This document shows positions 47,201 through 59,200 of a stretch of 64,000 nucleotides of DNA, piece by piece. Location: NCBI GenBank assembly GCA_965262595.1, contig OZ253548.1:1488001-1552000 (forward strand). Direction: 5' to 3'. The notes beneath the pieces were generated by a model, which did not search any database, was not told the DNA's origin, and saw only the letters and a list, made by a program, of their open reading frames with translations. The number at the start of each line of letters is the position of its first letter. Position 1 is the stretch's first letter. This DNA is from CATQHB01 sp965262595 (GTDB taxonomy: Bacteria > Chloroflexota > Dehalococcoidia > Lucifugimonadales > UBA3495). A program made the translations under genes and the position numbers.

Positions 47201-50200
47201 GACGCCCAGCCCGCCTCCGACGTGGTAATCAACGTAACCAAAAGCGGCAGTACCGACGTGACGGTGTCTCCGGCCACTTTGACTTTCACTTCCAGTAACT
47301 GGGACACGGCGCAGACGGTGACGGTGGCCGCCGCCCAGGACGCCGACGCGGTGAACGACGCAGCCTCCATCGCCCACGCGGTGGTGGCCGCCCAGAGCGC
47401 CGACGAGTACGACGCCGTGACCATCGCCGGGGTGGCGGTGACCGTCACCGACGCCGACACCGCCGGGGCGACGGTGTCCGAAACCACGCTGACGGTGGAC
47501 GAGGGCGCCAGCGCAACCTACACCGTGGTCCTGGACGCCCAGCCCACCTCCGACGTGGTGATCACGGTGAGCAGCGACAATTCGGACGTGACGGCGGACA
47601 CCGACGGCGCGACGTCCGGCAACCAGACCACGCTGACCTTCACCACGAGCAACTGGAGCATGGCGCAGACGGTGACGGTGGCCGCGGCCGATGACGCCGA
47701 CGCGGTGAACGACGCGGCGTCCATCACCCACGCCGTCGACGCCGCCCGCAGCGCCGACGAGTACGACAACGTGACCATCGCCGGGGTGGCGGTGACCGCC
47801 ACCGACGACGACACCGCCGGGGTGACGGTGTCCGAAACCACGCTGACGGTTGCCGAGGGCGGCAGCGCAACCTACACGGTGGTCCTGGACGCCCAGCCCA
47901 CCTCCGACGTGGTGATCAGCGTCACCAGGACCGGCAGCAGCGACGTGACGCTGGACACCGACACGGGGACGTCCGGCAACCAGACCACGTTGACCTTCAC
48001 CCCGGCCAACTGGGACACGGCGCAGACGGTGACGGTGGCTGCCGCCCAGGACGCCGACGCGGTGAACGACGCGGCGTCCATCGCCCACGCCGTCGACGCC
48101 GCCCGCAGCGCCAACGAGTTCGACAACGTGAGCATCGCCGGGGTGGCGGTGACCGTCACCGACGACGAGACCGCCGGGGTGACGGTGTCCGTCATTTCAG
48201 TGAAGGCGCCGGAGGGCGGCAGCGCAACCTACACCGTGGTACTGGACGTGCAGCCCACCTCCGACGTGGTGATCAACGTAACCAAAAGCGGCAGCAGCGA
48301 CGTGACGGTGTCGCCGGCCACTTTGACTTTCACTTCCAGTAAATGGGACACGGCGCAGACGGTGACGGTGTCCGCCGCCCAGGACGCCGACGCGGTGGAC
48401 GACGCAGCCGCCATCAGCCACGCGGTGGTGGACGCCAGCAGCGACGACCTGTACGACGGCCTCCAAATCGCCCGCGTGAGCGTGACCGTCACCGAAGACG
48501 ACCCCGGGATAAGAGTGTCCCAAACCGACGGGATTGTGATGACGGAGGGCATACCTTTCTCCTACACGGTGGCCCTGACCACCAAGCCCACTTCCAACGT
48601 GGCGCTAATAATAGGGGTGCTCGGCAGCCGGGGCATTACGGTGGACGGGTCCCCTATCACGTTCGATCTGCCCGGACTGGGTACCCTGGCGGCGGTGGAG
48701 TTGCTCTTCACCCCGGCCAACTGGAACACCCCCCAGACGGTGACGGTGCGGGCCCCCGACGACGATGACTCGGCGGACGACTCGGCCACCATCTACCACG
48801 GCGTTATCCCCGGCAGCAGCGCTGAGGAGTACCGCAGTGTCCCTCTCATCGCCCTGGAAGTGTTCGTCAACGACGACGACCCCGGGGTGACCGTGTCCCC
48901 CAAGGCGCGGTCGCTGGCCGAGGGCGGCAGCGCGACCTACACCGTGCTCCTCGACACCGAGGCCGCGTCGGACGTCGTAATATCGGTGAGCAGCGACAAC
49001 ACGGACGTGACGGTGTCTCCGGCCACCCTGACCTTCACCCCGGCCAACTGGGGCACGGCGCAGACGGTGACGGTGCGGGCCGCCCACGACGTCGACGCGG
49101 TGAACGACGCGGCCTCCATCACCCACGCGGTGGTGGACGCCGACAGCGACGACCTGTACGCCGGCCTCCACATCGCCCGCGTGAGCGTAACCGTCACCGA
49201 CGACGACGCCGGGGTGAGCGTGTCCGAAACCGCGCTGACCGTGGCCGAGGGCGGCAACAACACTTACACCGTGAAGCTGGACGCCCAGCCCGCCTCCGAC
49301 GTGGTGATCACGGTGAGCAGCGACAATTCGGACGTGACGGCGGACACCGACGCCGCGACGTCCGGCAACCAGACCACGCTGACCTTCACCGCGAGCAACT
49401 GGGACACGCCGCAGACGGTGACGGTGGCCGCCGCCCAGGACGCCGACGCGGCGAACGACGCGGCGTCCATCACCCACGCGGTGGTGGCCGCCGGCAGCGC
49501 CGACGAGTTCGACAACGTGAGCATCGCCGGGGTGGCCGTGACCGTCACCGATGACGAGACCGCCGGGGCGACGGTGTCCGAGACCACGCTGACGGTTGCC
49601 GAGGGCGGCAGCGCAACCTACACCGTGGTCCTGGACGTGCAGCCCACATCCGACGTGGTGATCACGGTGAGCAGCGACAATTCGGACGTGACGGCGACGC
49701 CGGCGAAGCTCACCTTCACCACGGCCAACTGGGACACGGCGCAGACGGTGACGGTGCGGGCCGCCCAGGACAGCGACGCCGTGAACGACGCAGCCGCCAT
49801 CGCCCACGCCGTCGACGCCTCCAGCAGCGCCAACGAGTTCGACGCCGTGACCATCGGCTCGGTGGCGGTGACCGTCACCGACAACGACGCCGGGGCGACG
49901 GTGTCCGAGACCACGCTGACGGTTGCCGAGGGCAACAGTTCCACCTACACGGTGGTCCTGGACGCCCAGCCCGCCTCCGACGTGGTGATCAGCGTAACCA
50001 GGACCGGCAGCGCCGACGTGACGGTGTCTCCGGCCACCCTGACCTTCACCCGGGCCAACTGGAGCACGGCGCAGACGGTAAGGGTGTCCGCCGCCCAGGA
50101 CGCCGACGCCGTGAACGACGCAGCCTCCATCGCCCACGCGGTGGTGGCCGCCCGGAGCGCCGACGAGTACGACGCCGTGACCATCGCCGGGGTGGCGGTG

Positions 50201-53200
50201 ACCGTCACCGACAACGACGCCGGGGCGACGGTGTCCGAAACCACGCTGACGGTGGCCGAGGGCGGCAGCGCCACCTACACGGTGGTCCTGGACGCCCAGC
50301 CCGCCTCCGACGTGGTGATCAGCGTAACCAAGACCGGCAGTACCGACGTGACGGTGTCTCCGGCCACCCTGACCTTCACCCGGGCCAACTGGAGCACGGC
50401 GCAGACGGTAAGGGTGTCCGCCGCCCAGGACGCCGACGCGGTGAACGACGCGGCGTCCATCACCCACGCGGTGGTGGCCGCCCGCAGCGCCGACGAGTAC
50501 GACGCCGTGACCATCGGCTCGGTGGCGGTGACCGTCACCGACGACGACGCCGGGGCGACGGTGTCCGAAACCACGCTGACGGTTGCCGAGGGTAACAGTT
50601 CCACCTACACGGTGGTCCTGGACGCCCAGCCCGCCTCCGACGTGGTGATCGGCGTAACCAGGACCGGCAGTACCGACGTGACGGTGTCTCCGGCCACCCT
50701 GACCTTCACCCGGGCCAACTGGAGCACGGCGCAGACGGTAAGGGTGTCCGCCGCCCAGGACGCCGACGCGGCGAACGACGCGGCGTCCATCACCCACGCG
50801 GTGGTGGCCGCCCGCAGCGCCGACGAGTACGACGCCGTGACCATCGGCTCGGTGGCGGTGACCGTCACCGACAACGACGCCGGGGCGACGGTGTCCGAGA
50901 CCACGCTGTCGATTACGGAGGGCAACAGTTCCACCTACACGGTGGTCCTGGACGCCCAGCCCGCCTCCGACGTGGTGATCAGCGTAACCAAGACCGGCAG
51001 CCCCGACGTGACGGTGTCTCCGGCCACCCTGACCTTCACCCGGGCCAACTGGAGCACGGCGCAGACGGTAAGGGTGTCCGCCGCCCAGGACGCCGACGCG
51101 GTGAACGACGCGGCGTCCATCACCCACGCGGTGGTGGCCGCCCAGAGCGCCGACGAGTACGACGCCGTGACCATCGGCTCGGTGGCGGTGACCGTCACCG
51201 ACAACGACGCCGGGGCGACGGTGTCCGAGACCACGCTGTCGATTACGGAGGGCAACAGTTCCACCTACACGGTGGTCCTGGACGCCCAGCCCGCCTCCGA
51301 CGTGGTGATCACGGTGAGCAGCGACAATTCGGACGTGACGGCGGACACCGACGCCGCGACGTCCGGCAACCAGACCACGCTGACCTTCACCGCGAGCAAC
51401 TGGGACACGCCGCAGACGGTGACGGTGGCCGCCGCCCAGGACGCCGACGCGGCGAACGACGCGGCGTCCATCACCCACGCGGTGGTGGCCGCCGGCAGCG
51501 CCGACGAGTTCGACAACGTGAGCATCGCCGGGGTGGCCGTGACCGTCACCGATGACGAGACCGCCGGGGCGACGGTGTCCGAGACCACGCTGACGGTTGC
51601 CGAGGGCGGCAGCGCAACCTACACCGTGGTCCTGGACGTGCAGCCCACCTCCGACGTGGTGATCACGGTGAGCAGCGACAATTCGGACGTGACGGCGACG
51701 CCGGCGAAGCTCACCTTCACCCGGGCCAACTGGAGCACGGCGCAGACGGTGACGGTGCGGGCCGCCCAGGACGCCGACGCGGTGAACGACGCAGCCGCCA
51801 TCGCCCACGCGGTGGTGGCCGCCGGCAGCGCCGACGAGTTCGACGCCGTGACCATCGGCTCGGTGGCGGTGACCGTCACCGACAACGACGCCGGGGCGAC
51901 GGTGTCCGAAACCGCGCTGACGGTTGCCGAGGGCAACAGTTCCACCTACACGGTGGTCCTGGACGCCCAGCCCGCCTCCGACGTGGTGATCAGCGTAACC
52001 AGGACCGGCAGCGCCGACGTGACGGTGTCTCCGGCCACCCTGACCTTCACCCGGGCCAACTGGAGCACGGCGCAGACGGTAAGGGTGTCCGCCGCCCAGG
52101 ACGCCGACGCGGTGAACGACGCAGCCTCCATCGCCCACGCCGTCGACGCCGCCCGCAGCGCCGACGAGTACGACGCCGCGACCATCGCCGGGGTGGCGGT
52201 GACCGTCACCGACAACGACGCCGGGGCGACGGTGTCCGAAACCGCGCTGACGGTTGCCGAGGGCAACAGCGCAACCTACACGGTGGTCCTGGACGCCCAG
52301 CCCGCCTCCGACGTGGTGATCACGGTGAGCAGCGACAATTCGGACGTGACGGCGGACACCGACGCCGCGACGTCCGGCAACCAGACCACCCTGACCTTCA
52401 CCCGGGCCAACTGGGGCACGGCGCAGACGGTGACGGTGGCTGCCGCCCAGGACGCCGACGCGGTGAACGACGCGGCCTCCATCGCCCACGCCGTCGACGC
52501 CGCCCGCAGCTCCGACGAGTTCGACGCCGTGACCATCGCCGGGGTGGCCGTGACCGTCACCGACGACGAGACCGCCGGGGCGACGGTGGCCGAGACCACG
52601 GTGACGGTGGACGAGGGCGGCAGCGGCTCCTACACGGTGGTCCTGGACGCGCAGCCCACCTCCGACGTGGTGATCAGCGTAACCGCCAGCGGCAATACGG
52701 ACGTGACCGTGTCTCCGGCCACCCTGACCTTCACGACGGCCAACTGGAGCACGGCGCAGACGGTGACGGTGTCCGCCGCCCAGGACGCCGACGCGGTGAA
52801 CGACACGGCCGCCATCGCCCACGCCGTCGACGCCGCCCGCAGCGCCAACGAGTACGACAACGTGAGCATCGCCGGGGTGGCCGTGACCGTCACCGACGAC
52901 GAGACCGCCGGGGTGACGGTGTCCGAAACCACGCTGACGACGCAGGAGGGCGGCAGCGCCACCTACACCGTGGTCCTGGACGCTCAGCCCACCTCCAACG
53001 TGGTGATCGGCGTCACCAAGACCGGCAGTACCGACGTGACAGTGTCTCCGGCCACCCTGACCTTCACGACGAGCAACTGGAGCACGGCGAAGACGGTGAC
53101 GGTGGCCGCCGCCCAGGACGCCGACGCGGTGAACGACGCGGCCTCCATCGCCCACGCCGTCGACGCCGCCCGCAGCTCCGACGAGTTCGACGCCGTGACC

Positions 53201-56200
53201 ATCGCCGGGGTGGCGGTGACCGTCACCGACAACGACACCGCCGGGGCGACGGTGTCCGAAACCGCGCTGACGGTGACCGAGGGCGGCAGCGGCTCCTACA
53301 CGGTGAGGCTGAACACTCAGCCCACCTCCGACGTGGTGATCAACGTAACCAAAAGCGGCAGCTCCGACGTGACGGTGTCGCCGGTCACCCTGACCTTCAC
53401 CCCGTCCAACTGGGACACGGCGCAGACGGTGACGGTGTCCGCCGCCCAGGACGCCGACGCGGTGAACGACGAGGCCTCCATCGCCCACGCGGTGGTGGAC
53501 GCCAGCAGCGCCGACGAGTTCGACGCCGTGACCATCGCCGGGGTGAGGGTGACCGTTACCGACGACGACACCGCCGGGGTGGCGGTGACCGAGACCACGG
53601 TGACGGTTGCCGAGGGCGGCAGCGCAACCTACACGGTGGTGCTGGACGCGCAGCCCGCCTCCGACGTGGTGATCAGCGTAACCAGGACCGGCAGCCCCGA
53701 CGTGACGGTGTCGCCGGCCACCCTGACCTTCACCACGAGCAACTGGAGCACGGCGCAGACGGTGACGGTGGCCGCGGCCCAGGACGCCGACGCGGTGAAC
53801 GACGCGGCGTCCATCACCCACGCGGTCGACGCCTCCCGCAGCGCCAACGAGTTCGACAACGTGACCATCGCCGGGGTGGCGGTGACCGTCACCGATGACG
53901 ACGCCGCCGGGGCGACGGTGTCCGCGACCACGCTGACGGTTGCCGAGGGCGGCAGCGCAACCTACACCGTGGTCCTGGGCGCGCAGCCCACCTCCGACGT
54001 GGTGATCGGCGTCACCAAGAGCGGCAGTACCGACGTGACGGTGTCGCCGGCCACCCTGACCTTCACCACGAGCAACTGGAGCACGGCGAAGACGGTGACG
54101 GTGTCCGCGGCCCAGGACGCCGACGCGGTGAACGACGCGGCCTCCATCACCCACGCCGTCGACGCCGCCAGCAGCGCCAACGAGTTCGACCTAGTCACCG
54201 TGGCCGGGGTGGCGGTGACCGTCACCGACGACGACACCGCCGGGGCGACGGTCTCCGAAACCGCGCTGACGGTTGCCGAGGGCGGCAGCGCCACCTACAC
54301 CGTGAAGCTGAACCTTCAGCCCACCTCCGACGTGGTAATCGGCGTCACCAAGACCGGCAGCAGCGACGTGACCGTGTCTCCGGCGCGGCTGACCTTCACG
54401 ACGGCCAACTGGAGCACGGCGCAGACGGTGACGGTGGCCGCGGCCGATGACGCCGACGCGGTGAACGACGCGGCGTCCATCACCCACGCGGTGGTGGCCG
54501 CCAGCAGCGCCGACGAGTTCGACGCCGTGACCATCGCCGGGGTGGCGGTGACCGTCACCGACGACGACACCGCCGGGGTGACGGTGTCCGAGACCACGCT
54601 GACGGTGGCCGAGGGCGGCAGGGCCACCTACACCGTGAAGCTGAACGCTCAGCCCACCTCCAACGTGGTGATCGGCGTCACCAGGAGCGGCAGCAGCGAC
54701 GTGACGGTGTCGCCGGCCACCCTGACCTTCTCCACGTCCAACTGGGACACGGCGCAGACGGTGACGGTGCGGGGGGCCCAGGACGCCGACGCGGTGAACG
54801 ACGCGGCGTCCATCACCCACGCCGTCGACGCCTCCCGCAGCGCCAACGAGTTCGACGCCGCGACCATCGCCGGGGTGGCCGTGACCGTCACCGACGATGA
54901 CGCCGCCGGGGCGACGGTGTCCGAAACCACGCTGACGGTGGACGAGGGCGGCAGCGGCTCCTACACGGTGAGGCTGAACGCTCAGCCCGCCTCCGACGTG
55001 GTGATCGGCGTAACCAGGAGCGGCAGTCCCGACGTGACGGTGTCGCCGGCCACCCTGACCTTCACCACGAGCAACTGGAGCACGGCGAAGACGGTGACGG
55101 TGGCCGCGGCCCAGGACGCCGACGCGGTGAACGACGCGGCGTCCATCACCCACGCGGTGGTGGCCGCCAGGAGCGCCGACGAGTTCGACGCCGTGACCAT
55201 CGGCTCGGTGGCGGTGACCGTCACCGACGACGACACCGCCGGCGTGACGGTGTCCGACACCACGCTGACGGTGACCGAGGGGGGCAGCGCCACCTACACG
55301 GTGAGGCTGAACACGCAGCCCACCTCCGACGTGGTGATCGGCGTCACCAAGACCGGCAGCAGCGACGTGACCGTGTCTCCGGCGCGGCTGACCTTCACGC
55401 CGTCCAACTGGAGCACGGCGAAGACGGTGACGGTGTCCGCCGCCCAGGACGACGACGCGGTGAACGACGCGGCCTCCATCGCCCACGCGGTGGTGGCCGC
55501 CAGCAGCGCCAACGAGTTCGACGCCGTGACCATCGCCGGGGTGGCGGTGACCGTCACCGACGACGAGACCGCCGGGGCGACGGTGTCCGCGACCACGGTG
55601 ACGGTGGCCGAGGGCGGCAGCGCAACCTACACGGTGAGGCTGAACACTCAGCCCACCTCCGACGTGGTGATCGGCGTCACCAGGAGCGGCAGCCCCGACG
55701 TGACGGTGTCGCCGGCCACCCTGACCTTCTCCACGGCCAACTGGAGCACGGCGCAGACGGTGACGGTGGCTGCCGCCCAGGACGCCGACGCGGTGAACGA
55801 CGCGGCGTCCATCACCCACGCGGTGGTATCCGCCCGGAGCGCCGACGAGTTCGACGCCGTGACCATCGGCTCGGTGGCGGTGACCGTCACCGACGACGAC
55901 ATCGCCGGCGTGACGGTGTCCGACACCACGCTGACGGTGACCGAGGGGGGCAGCGCCACCTACACGGTGAGGCTGAACACGCAGCCCACCTCCGACGTGG
56001 TGATCGGCGTCACCAGGAGCGGCAGCCCCGACGTGACGGTGTCGCCGGCCACTTTGACTTTCACCACGACCAACTGGAGCACGGCGCAGACGGTGACGGT
56101 GGCTGCCTCCGAGGACGCCGACGCGGTGAACGACGCGGCCTCCATCGCCCACGCGGTGGTGGACGCCCGCAGCGCCGACGAGTACGACGCCTTGACCATC

Positions 56201-59200
56201 GCCGGGGTGGCGGTGACCGTCACCGACGCCGCCGCCGTCGGGGCGACGGTGTCCGAAACCACGCTGACGGTGGCCGAGGGCGGCAGCGCAACCTACACCG
56301 TGGTGCTGAACGCTCAGCCCACCTCCGACGTGGTGATCACGGTGAGCAGCAGCAAGACGGACGTGACGGTGTCTCCGGCCACCCTGACCTTCACCACGGC
56401 CAACTGGAGCACGGCGCAGACGGTGACGGTGCGGGGGACACAGGACGCCGACGCGGTGAACGACTCGGCCTCCATCGCCCACACGGTGGTGGACGCCAGC
56501 AGCGCCGACGAGTTCGACGCCGTGACCATCGGCTCGGTGGCGGTGACCGTCACCGACGACGACGCCGGGGCGACGGTGTCCGAAACCGCGCTGACGGTGG
56601 CCGAGGGCGGCAGCGCCACCTACACCGTGGTCCTGGACGCCCAGCCATCAGGCAACGTGGTGATCAGCGTCACCAAGAGCGGCAGCCCCGATGTGACGGT
56701 GTCTCCGGCCACCCTGACCTTCACCCCGTCCAACTGGAGCACGGCGAAGACGGTGACGGTGCGGGCCGCCCAGGACGCCGACGCGGTGAACGACTCGGCC
56801 TCCATCGCCCACGCGGTGGTGGACGCCCGCAGCGCCGACGAGTACGACGCCTTGACCATCGCCGGGGTGGCGGTGACCGTCACCGACGCCGCCGCCGTCG
56901 GGGCGACGGTGTCCGAAACCACGCTGACGGTGGCCGAGGGCGGCAGCGCAACCTACACCGTGGTCCTGGACGTGCAGCCCACCTCCGACGTGGTGATCAG
57001 CGTCACCAAGAGCGGCAGCCCCGACGTGACGGCGTCGCCGGCCACCCTGACCTTCACCCCGGCCAACTGGGGCACGGCGCAGACGGTAAGGGTGTCCGCC
57101 GCCCAGGACGCCGACGCGGCGAACGACGCGGCATCCATCACCCACACCGTCGACGCCTCCAGCAGCGCCAACGAGTACGACGCCGCGACCATCGCCGGGG
57201 TGGCCGTGACCGTCACCGACGACGACACTGCCGGGGCGACGGTGTCCGAGACCACGCTGACGGTGGCCGAGGGCGGCAGCGGCTCCTACACGGTGAGGCT
57301 GAACGCTCAGCCCACCTCCAACGTGGTGATCAGCGTCACCAGGAGCGGCAGCCCCGACGTGACGGTGTCTCCGGCCACCCTGACCTTCTCCCCGGCCAAC
57401 TGGAGCACGGCGCAGACGGTAAGGGTGTCCGCCGCCGAGGACGCCGACGCGGTGAACGACGCGGCGTCCATCACCCACGCGGTGGTGGCCGCCGGCAGCG
57501 CCGACGCGTACGACGCCGTGACCATCGCCGGGGTGGCGGTGACCGTCACCGACGACGACACCGCCGGGGTGGCGGTGACCGTCACCGACAACGACACCGC
57601 CGGGGTGAGTCCGACCGACCAGAGTCCGACGTTCGCCTCGTGGACGGTGGACGACCAGGTCTACACAGTAGGCGAAGACGTAGGGACGGTGAGCCTGCCA
57701 CCCGCTCTTCGGGGCAACGGCAAGCTGCGATACAGCCTGTCGCCAGACCTGCCCGAGGGGCTGCGCTTCAACTCGGACCGGACCATCACCGGCACGCCCA
57801 GGGCGAAGTTCCCCAGGACGCGGTTCACCTATACCGCGACCGATGTCGACGGTGACCGCGTTCACCTGCGCTTCCATATCACCGTGAACGAGAAGGCGGG
57901 TGTGACGGTGTCCCCCACCGACGTGACGGTGACCGAGGGCGGCAGCGCCACCTACACGGTGGTGCTGGACGCCCCTCCCGCCTCCGACGTGGTGATCACG
58001 GTGAGCAGCGACAACACGGACGTGACGGTGGACACCGACGGCGCGACGTTCGGCAACCAGGCCACCCTGACCTTCACCCCGTCCAACTGGGACACGGCGC
58101 AGACGGTGACGGTGCGGGCGGCCCAGGACGCCGACGCGGTGAACGACGCGGCGTCCATCAGCCACGCGGTGGTAGCCGCCCGGAGCGCCAACGAGTACGA
58201 CCCCGTGACCATCGCCGGGGTGGCGGTGACCGTCACCGACGACGACACCGCCGGGGCGACGGTGTCCGAAACCGCGCTGGAAGTGACCGAGGGGGGCAGC
58301 AACACCTACACGGTGAAGCTGGACGCCCAGCCCGCATCCAACGTGGTGATCACGGTGACCAGCGACAACACGGACGTGACGCCGTCGCCGGCCACCCTGA
58401 CCTTCACCCCGGCCAACTGGAGCACGGCGCAGACGGTGACGGTGTCCGCCGCCGAGGACGCCGACGCAGTGAACGACTCGACGTCCATCACCCACGCGGT
58501 GGTGGCCGCCAGCAGCGCCGACGAGTTCGACAACGTGACCATCGCCGGGGTGGCGGTGACCGTCACTGAAGACGACACCGCCGGGGCGACGGTGTCCGAG
58601 ACCACGCTGACGGTGACCGAGGGGGGCAGCGCCACCTACACCGTGAAGCTGGACGCCCAGCCCACCTCCGACGTGGTGATCACGGTGAGCAGCGACAATT
58701 CGGACGTGACGGCGGACACCGACGCCGCGTCGTCCGGCAACCAGGCCACCCTGACCTTCTCCACGTCCAACTGGGACACGGCGCAGACGGTGACGGTGTC
58801 CGCCGCCCAGGACGCCGACGCCGCGAACGACGCGGCGTCCATCACCCACGCGGTGGTGGCCGCCAGCAGCGCCGACGAGTTCGATGCCGTGACCATCGCC
58901 GGGGTGGCCGTGACCGTCACCGACGACGACACCGCCGGCGTGACGGTGTCCGAGACCACGCTGACGGTGACCGAGGTGGGCAGCGCCACCTACACGGTGA
59001 GGCTGAACACGCAGCCCACCTCCGACGTGGTGATCGGCGTCACCAAAAGCGGCAGCCCCGACGTGACGGTGTCTCCGGCCACCCTGACCTTCACCCCGGC
59101 CAACTGGGGCACGGCGCAGACGGTGACGGTGGCTGCCGCCGAGGACGCAGACGCGGTGAACGACGCGGCGTCCATCACCCACGCGGTGGTGGCCGCCGGC

